A DNA stretch of 49,740 nucleotides, from NCBI GenBank assembly GCA_027485405.1, contig JAIXRB010000129.1:1-49740 (forward strand), given 5' to 3'. The stretch comes from Leptospiraceae bacterium (GTDB lineage: Bacteria > Spirochaetota > Leptospiria > Leptospirales > Leptospiraceae). Within the stretch, counting starts at the first letter, position 1; every line of letters starts with the position of its first letter. Made by a program: the position numbers and the translations under genes. Positions 1 to 8,692 of this stretch are shown one piece after another. Under the pieces are notes generated by a model. That model searched no databases and was not told where the DNA came from. It saw only the letters and a program-made list of their open reading frames with translations.

Positions 1-1
1 T

Positions 2-601
2 ACCCTGCTCGGAAAGCCTGTCGCGGCCCCCTCTGCCAATCTCAGTGGAAAGCCTTCTATTACAGATAAATTTACAGCCGTACAAGTCTTAAATGGCATG
101 GTAGATGGTTTTTTGGAGGGTGGGGAACCAACTATCGGAATGGAATCCACGGTGATTGATTTTACTCGTGAAACCCCGGTTCTGTTGAGATGGGGAGGAA
201 TTCCCTGGGAAGAGCTAAAGGCTATGTTGCCTGATTTACAAACTTTTGAATCCAACCACCTTGGAGATAAATCCTCTAGGGTTCCCAAAAGCCCGGGGAT
301 GAAATACCGCCACTATGCACCCAATGGAAGAGTCAAAGTCCTTGCCTTTGGCGAGGGTAAACCCCTGGAATCTGGAGAAGCCTATTTAGGAACTCGATTG
401 CAGACCCAAAAAAGCGATGGAGTTTACCAAGTGAAGATTTCATGCAACCGAGAGTATCTATACTACTTGTACAGATTTTTAAATGAATGCGATAGGCGAA
501 ACATCCAATCCATTTTTTTAGAGAATCCAGCTCCTGATGAATTTTCTGAAACCATTTTGGATCGTTTGGAGAAAATTGTTTCAGCCGACACATTGGAATA
601 A
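2..601 (+). CDS. sua5: Sua5-type L-threonylcarbamoyladenylate synthase, 5' end cut by window
   Basis: Only the last ~199 codons are present; the frame is open from base 2 to the left edge. The visible part begins inside the YrdC-type catalytic core (PVAAPSANLSGKPS, then GMESTVID) and runs into the Sua5-specific C-terminal domain, marked by SPGMKYRHYAP. The family forms threonylcarbamoyl-AMP from threonine, bicarbonate and ATP in the cytoplasm, the first step of the t6A modification at tRNA position 37. The C-terminal domain separates it from the short TsaC form. Its last 139 bases lie opposite the 3' end of the convergent sppA gene. Identity is secure; the missing N-terminus cannot be assessed. 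Confidence 0.93.
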   Translation, partial: TLLGKPVAAPSANLSGKPSITDKFTAVQVLNGMVDGFLEGGEPTIGMESTVIDFTRETPVLLRWGGIPWEELKAMLPDLQTFESNHLGDKSSRVPKSPGMKYRHYAPNGRVKVLAFGEGKPLESGEAYLGTRLQTQKSDGVYQVKISCNREYLYYLYRFLNECDRRNIQSIFLENPAPDEFSETILDRLEKIVSADTLE

Positions 602-2187
602 AAAAGCACTTTTGAAAAGGCAAACCCAGAAGGTAAGGATAAACCTGGAAAGCTAGGCAAACTAGACCTCCAGTTGTACTCAGGAAGCAAAGTTTCTACC
701 CGCATTGCTCCCAGTTTTTCTTGGATCTTATCAATGGCTTGGGGGAGGGACGAAAAATCATCAAACAATCGTTTTGCCTTGTCTGCAAGAAAGATGCGAC
801 CTCCTCCCCAAGATTCTTCGAGCTCAGTACCTTCAAACTTTCGCCCTGCTTTGACTCGCGAATAAAAGACGGTCTCAAATCGTTTGGTTTCCTTTTCCAG
901 CAAAGCATGGGATGCCTTTGTTAGAGGCGTGTATTCCGAATAAATTTCTCTGTGTGGATAGAAAGCAACCGATTCTTTTTGGATTTTAGCTTTGGCATAT
1001 AACTTTTTTAAGTTGGCTCGAATCATGACAGCTCCGATCGAACCCACAATGGCAAGTGGAGAAGAGAAAATGGTTTCGCAAGCCATAGCTATGTAGTAAC
1101 CACCGGATGCGGCAGTGTCTTTGAAATAGCCATAAACGGGTTTCTCTTTTCTAACCTCGAGAATGGTTTCATACAGTATTTCGGAATGGATGGCGGATCC
1201 TCCAGGTGAGTCAATTTCCAAAAGGATTGCCTTTACTTTTTTATCTTTGGCTAGTTCACGAAGGACTTTTTGGAGAGGATAGACTAAGATTTTATTCTCG
1301 TCAAGTTTAGATTCCGAAAAATCCCCACCGCTAATTCCACCTGTTAAGCGTAAAACGACAAGCTCTGTTTTGGACTTTGAAAAAATACGAAATTCTTTCA
1401 ATGCTTTGAAAAATCGAATTTGAAACAAATCCAAAGCTTCTTCTTCGGTCTTTTGGAAATCAGCTTCGGAACTAAGAGAAGTGGCAAATCCTTTTTCAAG
1501 GAGAGTAGAACCAGAAAGAGTAGGGAGATAAAAGGTATCTTTACTCACCTTACCCGCAATCGTCAACCAGTCCAAAAGATTGCCCTGAAGAGCTAGCAAA
1601 AGATCTTCGATGTTTTTTTTGGCAGGTTTAGAAAAACTGTCTCGAGTGAATGATTCTGCGAATGATTTGTAAGGTCCGGAAGCAAAGGCTGTCACTTCGA
1701 TCCCCCATTGGCTCAAGAATTTTCCGTAAAAACTGGGTTCTGCGGAAGGCAATCGGCATTCAAATTCAGAGTTTTCGTTTAGGATTCGTTCATCGCACTT
1801 TGCCAGGATAAGCAGAGAGGAAACACTTCCTTCTCTGGCATACCCTTTGATTTTGACCCCTTTTTTTTGGAATATGGCTAATTCGGTTGTTAGGTCATAG
1901 ATCTCGGCTAGACTCCATTCCATGGGAGGAATAAAAAGGTGGATTTCTTCCAATTTTGGAAATGGGATCCAGGCGCGAAAAAACTCCAAAAATTCCCATT
2001 GAGTCAGTTTTTCTTGTGAGTTTCTGATTTTACGAAAAAAGAAAGAGGAGTGGGAAGTTTGGAAATCCGTGGGAAGCTCGATATAGAGAATTTTCTTCTT
2101 TTTGAGCCTAGAAGAACGAAAGCTCAAATAGAGCAGAAATAAAAGACGGAGTGGAAGAAAGATTGTTTGGAAAAAGATACGTATCAT
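463..2187 (-). CDS. sppA: Signal peptide peptidase SppA (S49 serine protease)
   Basis: A 574-residue protein with one N-terminal membrane segment (about residues 5-22) and two S49-type halves, as in the long 67-kDa SppA form. The N-terminal half carries the general-base lysine context GPYKSFAESF (K174), aligning with the E. coli SppA lysine; the C-terminal half carries DSPGG (326-330) and the nucleophile in TAASGGYYIAMA (S361). Such enzymes degrade leftover signal peptides in the membrane. ATG start follows a GGAAGAAAG ribosome site. It diverges from uvrA (63-base gap). The last ~46 codons are antisense to sua5 and look like an extra C-terminal tail beyond the conserved protease fold. Active site is complete, so activity is likely. 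Confidence 0.93.
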   Translation of the reverse strand: MIRIFFQTIFLPLRLLFLLYLSFRSSRLKKKKILYIELPTDFQTSHSSFFFRKIRNSQEKLTQWEFLEFFRAWIPFPKLEEIHLFIPPMEWSLAEIYDLTTELAIFQKKGVKIKGYAREGSVSSLLILAKCDERILNENSEFECRLPSAEPSFYGKFLSQWGIEVTAFASGPYKSFAESFTRDSFSKPAKKNIEDLLLALQGNLLDWLTIAGKVSKDTFYLPTLSGSTLLEKGFATSLSSEADFQKTEEEALDLFQIRFFKALKEFRIFSKSKTELVVLRLTGGISGGDFSESKLDENKILVYPLQKVLRELAKDKKVKAILLEIDSPGGSAIHSEILYETILEVRKEKPVYGYFKDTAASGGYYIAMACETIFSSPLAIVGSIGAVMIRANLKKLYAKAKIQKESVAFYPHREIYSEYTPLTKASHALLEKETKRFETVFYSRVKAGRKFEGTELEESWGGGRIFLADKAKRLFDDFSSLPQAIDKIQEKLGAMRVETLLPEYNWRSSLPSFPGLSLPSGFAFSKVLFYSNVSAETIFSKRSKMVSENSSGAGFSKKMDWMFRLSHSFKNLYK

Positions 2188-2250
2188 AGATTCTTTCTTC
2201 CATTCCTTAAAATTCTTTGCAGAGGAACAGAGGAAAACAGTCTGTAAATA

Positions 2251-5073
2251 GTGGAATCAGTCATTCGCATTCGCGGCGCAAGAGAACATAATCTAAAAAA
2301 CATCAATATTGACATCCCCCGAGACAAATTGGTGGTAATAACGGGGCTGTCTGGTTCAGGGAAGTCTTCCCTTGCCTTTGATACCATTTACGCCGAAGGG
2401 CAGAGACGCTATGTGGAGTCTCTTTCTTCCTATGCCAGGCAGTTTTTAGGGCAAATGGAAAAGCCCGATGTAGACTTGATCGAAGGGCTTTCTCCAGCCA
2501 TTTCTATTGAACAGAAAACAACACATAGAAACCCACGTTCGACGGTAGGAACCGTTACGGAAATTTATGATTATTTAAGACTCTTATATGCTCGGATTGG
2601 CAAACCGCATTGTCCTAAATGTGGAACACCGATTAGTTCTCTTTCTGTAGATCAGATAACCGATCGAATCCAGCTCTTTGCTGAAGGAACCAAACTTCAG
2701 ATTCTCGCACCCCTCGTCCAAGGAAAAAAAGGCGAACACAAGGACGTTTTGGAAAAATGCAAGAAAGAGGGATTCGCGCGGGTGCGGGTCAACGGAGAAG
2801 TCAAGTCCTTAGATGATGAAATCGTTTTTAAGAAAAACATAAAGGCTAGCATTGACTTGGTGGTAGACCGAATTGTTATGAAACCTGGAATCCAATCTAG
2901 GTTGACTGATTCTGTAGAAACCGCTTTAAAAGCCGCCGATGGACTTCTGATTATCGAAGACGGTACAAAAGACCATGTCTTTAGCCAAAAGCTCTCCTGT
3001 CCGAAATGCGAGTCCGTTTCCATACCAGAGCTTTCGCCTCGGCTGTTTTCTTTCAATTCTCCTTTTGGGGCGTGTGAAACCTGTGATGGTTTAGGTGCCA
3101 TTTTGGAATTTGATGAAGCATTACTCGTAAGTGACGAAGAAGCGAGTCTTGCGGACGGTTGCATTGAGGCTTGGGGCGGGGCAAAGTCAAATAGCTATTG
3201 GTATATGGCAACCATCACTGCATTGTCTAAAAAATTGAAATTCAATTTAAATACACCTTGGAAAGACCTTCCGCCTAAGGTTCGCGAAGTGATTTTGTTT
3301 GGAGATGAGTCAATTAAAATAGACTTTGATTTTAGAGGAAGCAATTCGCACTACGAATTTACGAGAGAATACGAAGGTGTGATTCCCAATTTAAAAAGAA
3401 GATACAAAGACACCAAATCCGAATCGCAAAGGCAATGGTATGAGACGTTTATGACGAACCACGAATGCCATTCATGCAAAGGAAAACGCTTAAAACCAGA
3501 AGCCTTGGCTGTTTTTGTTAGCAACAAGAACATTCATGAATTCACTACTTTATCCGTGGAAAAAGGACTCTTTTTTGTAAACTCCCTTCGCTTTGAAGGA
3601 GCAGAAGAACTAATTTCTAAACCCATTCTAAAAGAAATCAACCAACGACTCACTTTCCTATTTGATGTGGGAGTTGGTTATCTGAACCTCAACCGAGCCG
3701 CAGGAACTCTTTCAGGCGGGGAAATGCAAAGGATTCGGCTCGCGACTCAGATTGGTTCAAGGCTAATGGGAGTCTTGTATATTTTAGACGAACCTTCCAT
3801 TGGACTCCACCAAAGAGACAATACGAAACTCATCACCACCTTAAAAGGATTACGCGATCTTGGAAACACGGTTCTCGTAGTAGAACACGACCAAGAAACC
3901 ATTGAAGAAGCAGACTTTGTCATCGACCTAGGCCCTGGTGCTGGTGTGCACGGTGGTGAGATAGTGGCAAAGGGAACGCCGAAAGAGCTTATGAAAGACC
4001 CGCATTCGGTGACGGGAAAATTTCTATCTGGCAAAGAATCCATAGCTATTCCTAAATCCCGACGACCTGGGAATGGGAAAAAATTAGTCATCCAAAACGC
4101 CTTCCACAACAATTTAAAGAATATCGATGTTTCGATCCCTCTCGGAAATTTAACAGTCATCACTGGAGTTTCGGGTTCAGGGAAATCCACTTTGATCAAC
4201 GAAATTTTGTACAAAGACTTGGCAAGTTCCATCATGGGCGCCAAACTCATACCTGGAAAACACAAGAAAATCTTAGGAAAAGAGCATCTAGACAAAGTAA
4301 TTAATATAGATCAGTCGGCAATAGGTAGAACTCCTCGTTCCAATCCGGCAACATACACAGGTCTGTTTGCACCTATTCGAGAATTATTCAGTAGTTTAGA
4401 AGAAGCAAAGGTAAGGGGCTATGGTCCCGGCAGATTCAGTTTCAATGTTTCTGGCGGGCGATGTGAAAAATGCGAAGGAGACGGTATCTTAAAAATTGAG
4501 ATGCATTTTTTACCCGATATTTATGTGCAATGCGAAGTTTGCAAAGGGAAGCGATACAATCGAGAGACCTTAGAAGTTAAATTCAAGGGGAAACATATCT
4601 CAGATGTACTGGACATGAATGTGGAAGAAGCGGTCACTTTCTTTGAAAACATACCAGCCGTTCGGAGAAAGCTAGAAACCTTGCAAGATGTGGGCTTAGG
4701 CTACATTCGATTGGGGCAGGCCGCCACTACTTTTTCAGGGGGTGAAGCTCAGAGAATCAAGCTTTCCACCGAACTTTCGAAACGTCCCACTGGGAAAACC
4801 TTGTACATTTTAGATGAACCGACCACTGGCTTGCATTTTGAAGACATTCGAAGATTACTAAGTGTTCTGCAAGCTTTGATTGAAAAAGGAAATTCAATGA
4901 TTATCATAGAGCATAACTTAGATGTAATTAAAGCGGCGGATCATATCATTGATATTGGACCAGAAGGGGGAGATGGAGGTGGGCAAATTGTGGCTGAAGG
5001 TACTCCGGAAGAAGTGGCAAAGGTAAAGACCTCTTTTACGGGCCAGTATCTAAAAAAGATATTGAAAAACTAG
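2251..5073 (+). CDS. uvrA: Excinuclease ABC subunit A (UvrA)
   Basis: The 940-residue length and layout are typical of UvrA: Walker A GLSGSGKS (32-39), a CPKC zinc module near 118-121, a second CPKC...CETC zinc cluster near 250-280, signature LSGGEMQRI with ILDEPSIGLHQRD, a second Walker A GVSGSGKST, the C-terminal zinc finger CEKCEGDG...CEVCKGKRY, and FSGGEAQRI with ILDEPTTGLH. It is the damage-scanning ATPase of nucleotide excision repair and acts with UvrB. GTG start, preceded by an AGGAAAA stretch. It diverges from sppA. No convincing LexA-type box (TTTG-N5-CAAA) is present in the 63-base upstream gap, so SOS control is not supported by sequence here. Mfd, the transcription-coupled partner, is encoded at 23.4-26.9 kb. 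Confidence 0.98.
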   Translation: MESVIRIRGAREHNLKNINIDIPRDKLVVITGLSGSGKSSLAFDTIYAEGQRRYVESLSSYARQFLGQMEKPDVDLIEGLSPAISIEQKTTHRNPRSTVGTVTEIYDYLRLLYARIGKPHCPKCGTPISSLSVDQITDRIQLFAEGTKLQILAPLVQGKKGEHKDVLEKCKKEGFARVRVNGEVKSLDDEIVFKKNIKASIDLVVDRIVMKPGIQSRLTDSVETALKAADGLLIIEDGTKDHVFSQKLSCPKCESVSIPELSPRLFSFNSPFGACETCDGLGAILEFDEALLVSDEEASLADGCIEAWGGAKSNSYWYMATITALSKKLKFNLNTPWKDLPPKVREVILFGDESIKIDFDFRGSNSHYEFTREYEGVIPNLKRRYKDTKSESQRQWYETFMTNHECHSCKGKRLKPEALAVFVSNKNIHEFTTLSVEKGLFFVNSLRFEGAEELISKPILKEINQRLTFLFDVGVGYLNLNRAAGTLSGGEMQRIRLATQIGSRLMGVLYILDEPSIGLHQRDNTKLITTLKGLRDLGNTVLVVEHDQETIEEADFVIDLGPGAGVHGGEIVAKGTPKELMKDPHSVTGKFLSGKESIAIPKSRRPGNGKKLVIQNAFHNNLKNIDVSIPLGNLTVITGVSGSGKSTLINEILYKDLASSIMGAKLIPGKHKKILGKEHLDKVINIDQSAIGRTPRSNPATYTGLFAPIRELFSSLEEAKVRGYGPGRFSFNVSGGRCEKCEGDGILKIEMHFLPDIYVQCEVCKGKRYNRETLEVKFKGKHISDVLDMNVEEAVTFFENIPAVRRKLETLQDVGLGYIRLGQAATTFSGGEAQRIKLSTELSKRPTGKTLYILDEPTTGLHFEDIRRLLSVLQALIEKGNSMIIIEHNLDVIKAADHIIDIGPEGGDGGGQIVAEGTPEEVAKVKTSFTGQYLKKILKN

Positions 5074-5125
5074 AATCTAACTCAGAAGTTCTAAATTCCT
5101 CAAAGGTCAAAAATAGTCTTCATTC

Positions 5126-5968
5126 ATGTTAGATTTCTATAAACAAAAAAAACAATCTATCCTGAATACAGATGCTTATCTATATTTAAAAGAGTCTAAC
5201 GCAGCCAATTCCTTCTTTCGATTCCAAAAAGCATTGGAACAAATAGCCAGTGAAAAAGATGAATTGGACTTAGCATTCAGTGCTATGGTTGAAGTAAATG
5301 CCATCGGCTCCATTTTGCTTGATTCGGGTACTGAACTTTCTCTGAAATTATTAGATCGAATCACTACTTCCGATTTTGTCCTCTGTTGTGGAATCTCAGA
5401 ATCCAATTGGGGAGGGCATTTGCGCCGATTGAGCCCCATTTCAAAAGATGGGGATTGGTCCGGAATCAAGTCCTACGTAACCAACTCTCCTTCTTCGGAT
5501 GGGATTGGATTGGTGGTTCGTTCTGATAGAGAATACCCTGTTTATTATGCTACCTGGGACAATCTGAAAGCAATTTCAAGAATTCCCTTCAGTGAGCCTT
5601 TTCTTCCGAAAGTCTATCATGAAAAAGTAGAGATTCAAACAAATCTGCCAAAGAAAGGTGAGCTTTTGCTTTCAGATTATAAAGAAATCGGAAAAAAAGT
5701 TCAAAAAAAGGAAGCACTCAGTCTCATTTCACTCCTGTTTGGTTTCAGTCGTTCTCTTGGAATACCAATGGAAACCTTTGCTTCTTACCAAAGTCTCAAA
5801 AAAGAATCGGAAGAAATCTTTAAATCCATTCGTTTCTTGGAAGAAAATCCTAGTTTAACCGATTTTTCTTATCCAGATTTAAAGCCATTTCTAGAGGATA
5901 TCTTGCGATGCACTGGTTCTAAGTCGCTAATTGACCTGCATCCAAGCTTTGCTCTATTCGAAAGATAG
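5126..5968 (+). CDS. Orphan protein with acyl-CoA-dehydrogenase-like middle region
   Basis: A 280-residue protein that I cannot assign firmly. Residues ~85-145 (CGISESNWGGHL, then KDGDWSGIKSYVTNSP, then VVRSD) follow the order of the acyl-CoA dehydrogenase middle beta domain (family pattern TEPxxGSDL...DGxxxxxGxKxxITN...). The helical N-terminus is short and the C-terminal 100 residues are helical, without a recognisable catalytic glutamate or the FAD-binding C-terminal bundle. No signal peptide is seen. It lies 52 bases after uvrA and stops 4 bases from the convergent zinc exporter. It could be a degenerate or repurposed ACAD-fold protein; function unknown. The gene itself looks real by length and intact frame. 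Confidence 0.75.
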   Translation: MLDFYKQKKQSILNTDAYLYLKESNAANSFFRFQKALEQIASEKDELDLAFSAMVEVNAIGSILLDSGTELSLKLLDRITTSDFVLCCGISESNWGGHLRRLSPISKDGDWSGIKSYVTNSPSSDGIGLVVRSDREYPVYYATWDNLKAISRIPFSEPFLPKVYHEKVEIQTNLPKKGELLLSDYKEIGKKVQKKEALSLISLLFGFSRSLGIPMETFASYQSLKKESEEIFKSIRFLEENPSLTDFSYPDLKPFLEDILRCTGSKSLIDLHPSFALFER

Positions 5969-5972
5969 CAAA

Positions 5973-6941
5973 TCAATGGTGATGGTGATGATGGTGGTGA
6001 CTACCTTCGTCGTGGCCATGGGAATGTGTGAGTTCTTCAAGTTCCCATTCGCGTTCCGGAGCTTTGATTGTTTGGTAGGCATGCCATTGGGATTCATCCA
6101 AAAATTCTACCTTCACATAGGGAACATGGAATTCCCCTTTCAAAATCTTGTGACATTCCAGAAGGAGGGAATCCCGATTGGCTTCCTTTTTGACCAGAGC
6201 AATCATTTCCACAGAGAAAATGCCAGAAGTCAATTTACGAATCAGAAACTCAGGGACTTTCACAATGCCAGATAGGTGCAAAATGTGTTTAAGGGCATGG
6301 CTCTTTTCAAATTCGTGGGGTTCTTTTTCCAAAAGAATCTGAACCGATTCCTTCACGATTCCAAAGGATACTTTTAAAATGAAGATTCCAAGCAGAACGC
6401 TAAGAGCTATATCGATCCATTCATAGGAAGTATACTGAATTATTAATGCTCCAAGTACCACCGCTACAGTTCCTAAGAGATCGCTAAGCACATGAAGGTA
6501 GGTTGAACGCACATTGATGTTTTGTTCAGAGACTTTGTACAAGAGAACTGCCGAGGCTAAGTTCAAAAACAATCCGACAAGAGAGTAGTTTAACATGGAA
6601 TGGGTTTCGATAGGTATAGAATCTAAATAGCGGATATAGCTCTCTTTTAAGATAAAGACTGAAATAAGGATTAAAAGTAGGCCGTTGAACAGAGCCGCTA
6701 TGACTTCAAAACGATAGTAACCAAAAGGATACTCTTTGGTGGGTTTTTTGGCAGAAAGAAGAATTGCGATGAAGGAGATGGCATGGGCAAATATATCAGC
6801 CGCTATATGGCCGGCATCGGCAAGGAGGGCAAGACTTCCGCTTTCCCTAGAACCAATCCATTCGACAACAAAGATGGAACCTGAAAGTAATCCAGAAATG
6901 CCTAAATAAAGAAGGAGCTTGTTTCTTTTTTGTCTATTCAT
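5973..6941 (-). CDS. Cation diffusion facilitator (CDF) metal exporter with His-rich tail
   Basis: Six-helix CDF transporter of 322 residues. The metal-site motifs are H45-IAA-D49 in helix 2 and H150-VLS-D154 in helix 5, the HxxxD pair of zinc-type CDFs, followed by a ~100-residue cytoplasmic domain. The protein ends in HSHGHDEGS followed by eight histidines, a plausible native metal-collecting tail. The family exports Zn2+ (sometimes Cd2+ or Co2+) in exchange for protons across the inner membrane. The ATG at 6941 is chosen because it overlaps the upstream gene's stop by 8 bases and starts just before the first helix; a longer in-frame start at 6989 would sit deep in the upstream gene. Probably translated coupled to the OmpA-like gene. 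Confidence 0.9.
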   Translation of the reverse strand: MNRQKRNKLLLYLGISGLLSGSIFVVEWIGSRESGSLALLADAGHIAADIFAHAISFIAILLSAKKPTKEYPFGYYRFEVIAALFNGLLLILISVFILKESYIRYLDSIPIETHSMLNYSLVGLFLNLASAVLLYKVSEQNINVRSTYLHVLSDLLGTVAVVLGALIIQYTSYEWIDIALSVLLGIFILKVSFGIVKESVQILLEKEPHEFEKSHALKHILHLSGIVKVPEFLIRKLTSGIFSVEMIALVKKEANRDSLLLECHKILKGEFHVPYVKVEFLDESQWHAYQTIKAPEREWELEELTHSHGHDEGSHHHHHHHH

Positions 6942-7971
6942 GTTTTTTGCCTTGGTCGCTGTTTCCTCTTGGAATGACCACGATATCAACTCTTCTGTTC
7001 AAGGCTCGGTTTTCTTTTGTAGCATTGGAAACCAATGGTTGAAATTCACCGTTTCCGGCGAGGGAGAAATTGCGAGAAATGAGTCTCTTGTCGCTCAACA
7101 AAAACTCTAAAACCGAAAGCGCTCTCTCGGAAGACAATTGCCAATTGTTCCGAAACCGCGTTTTGATGGGGATATTGTCTGTATGTCCTTCGACAATGAT
7201 ATAGTTTTCGGGGTAGCTTGCCAAAATATCGCGGATCTTTTCTATGGCGGGCAAAATCTCTGGTTTCAAGTCCGCAGAACCACTGTCAAATGAGATTTTA
7301 TCATCTATGTTGATGATGAGTTTGTTATGAAATCGCTTCAAACGAATTTGTCCCAAAGAGATTTCGCTTTTCAGTTTGTCTTCCAGTTCCTTTGCTTGGT
7401 CAGACAATCGATTTAAGTCCTTTTTCTGTGCTTCCGTTAGATTTTTAAGTTTGGCAATTTCACTTTCTAGGTTTTGGATTCTTTCCTGGCACTGTGAGAG
7501 CTTAGCCTCGTAGCTTTCTTTTAGTTCGCGGATCTTTGCTATATAAGATTTTTCCTCAGTTTCTAACCTTTTTCGGAGCTGATCTATTTCCTGTTTGTCT
7601 TTAGTCTCTCTCTGACGTACATCTTCCAGCAAAGCCTTCTCGCGTGAACTGCCTTTTTCTTCCAGAGCTCGGTTGCGCATCGACTCTTCTCTAAGTCTTT
7701 CGCCATACAACTCTTTGTCTTTATCTCTGTTTTGCTTTTCTAAATCTAGGTCTTCATTTGCGTTCTTAAGCTGTGATTCAAGGCTAAGTTTTTCGGAATT
7801 CAGTCGTTTGAGCTCATTTTCATATTGCGTTTTAAGATCGTTGTATTCAATTTCTAGAGCATATTTTTCGTTATAGAGTGCATTGTATTCGCTAGGGAAA
7901 TAGAAAAGATCCGCCAGAAGTGGATAAGCTACAAAAGGTAACAGAACAACAATGATTCTATTTATGTTCAT
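6934..7971 (-). CDS. OmpA-family protein with long coiled coil
   Basis: A 345-residue envelope protein: N-terminal signal or anchor (residues 5-20), a long charged coiled coil (about 30-205, Glu/Lys/Gln-rich heptads), then an OmpA/MotB-type peptidoglycan-binding domain with EGHTDN (261-266), NNWQLSSERA (275-284) and NRRVDI (325-330). The architecture implies a rod reaching across the periplasm that grips peptidoglycan. It overlaps the preceding coiled-coil lipoprotein gene by 14 bases and the following CDF gene by 8 bases, so the three form one tight operon. Whether the N-terminus is cleaved or stays as an inner-membrane anchor (MotB/TolR-like) cannot be settled by eye. Confidence 0.88.
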   Translation of the reverse strand: MNINRIIVVLLPFVAYPLLADLFYFPSEYNALYNEKYALEIEYNDLKTQYENELKRLNSEKLSLESQLKNANEDLDLEKQNRDKDKELYGERLREESMRNRALEEKGSSREKALLEDVRQRETKDKQEIDQLRKRLETEEKSYIAKIRELKESYEAKLSQCQERIQNLESEIAKLKNLTEAQKKDLNRLSDQAKELEDKLKSEISLGQIRLKRFHNKLIINIDDKISFDSGSADLKPEILPAIEKIRDILASYPENYIIVEGHTDNIPIKTRFRNNWQLSSERALSVLEFLLSDKRLISRNFSLAGNGEFQPLVSNATKENRALNRRVDIVVIPRGNSDQGKKHE

Positions 7972-8650
7972 CTAAATAAGTGTCTTCTAAAGTAACTTTT
8001 GAAGTTTGGACTGCTTCCGATTTTGTCTTTTCCCATTCTGCATACCGTCTTCGAGTTTCTGATCTCTTCTCAACAAATTGAGCATCGTAATCGGTTTTCT
8101 TAACATAGTTTTCTTTTCCAGGTTCTACACCTAGGCTGTCCTGGTACTTCGCCGCAACCTCTGCACGGATGAGTTCATGTTCTGCCATACTTTCAGCAAG
8201 GCTCGCTTCCTTGAACCGAAGTAGGGCTTCGTCTTCTTTTAGTTTTTGAGTCCAACCTATGAGTCTGTTTTCTTCCTTGGCTCTTTCATTGTCCGAGATC
8301 ATGGATTCATCCCAATATTTTTTTGAAGTATTGTTCTCGTTTTGGATTTTTATCAAAATATCTTTTTCTCGGAAATAATCGCGATCTTGGAAGTGTTTCT
8401 TCACTTTCGCCTGGGATAGTTTGATGGATTGGGCAGTGACATCATTCGATTTTTTGAGGGTGTTGATTTCTGCTCGGGAATTGATGATCTTTTGCTTGGT
8501 TGCCTTGATCGCATTTTTCTGCTCTTCGTTCATGAAGTCTTCCCGGACTAAGGGGTCGGGGACTGTTTTCCAACGGGGTTCAAAAACGGCACAATTCCAA
8601 AAAACAGCTAGGACAAAAAAGAAAGGCATGAAATAACGAAAATGGGACAT
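7958..8650 (-). CDS. Coiled-coil lipoprotein, hypothetical
   Basis: A 230-residue protein with a lipoprotein signal ending VFWNC (acylated C20), fitting relaxed spirochaete lipoboxes. The mature part is almost entirely charged helix and likely coiled coil (Lys/Glu/Gln-rich, about residues 40-215), with no known domain. It is first in the operon with the OmpA-like coiled-coil protein and overlaps it by 14 bases, suggesting the two work together at the cell wall, perhaps as an outer-membrane-to-peptidoglycan spacer. That role is inference. Divergent from mgtE with a 42-base gap between start codons. Confidence 0.82.
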   Translation of the reverse strand: MSHFRYFMPFFFVLAVFWNCAVFEPRWKTVPDPLVREDFMNEEQKNAIKATKQKIINSRAEINTLKKSNDVTAQSIKLSQAKVKKHFQDRDYFREKDILIKIQNENNTSKKYWDESMISDNERAKEENRLIGWTQKLKEDEALLRFKEASLAESMAEHELIRAEVAAKYQDSLGVEPGKENYVKKTDYDAQFVEKRSETRRRYAEWEKTKSEAVQTSKVTLEDTYLDEHK

Positions 8651-8692
8651 ATTTAAAGCTGTTTCCTTAAAAATAGCCCCGTCAATTGCAAA

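Noticed and set aside
2213..2226. Possible LexA half-site (TTTGCAGAGGAAC) before uvrA
   Set aside because: Only the left half matches the leptospiral TTTG-N5-CAAA pattern; the right half is GAAC, so no SOS box was called.
2697..4295. Long antisense reading frames opposite uvrA
   Set aside because: They have no recognisable domain and follow from the codon bias of the true gene on the other strand.
5976..5999. CAC/CAT run at the end of the CDF gene as a cloning tag
   Set aside because: It mixes CAC and CAT codons, follows further natural His-rich sequence and has no linker or vector sequence around it.
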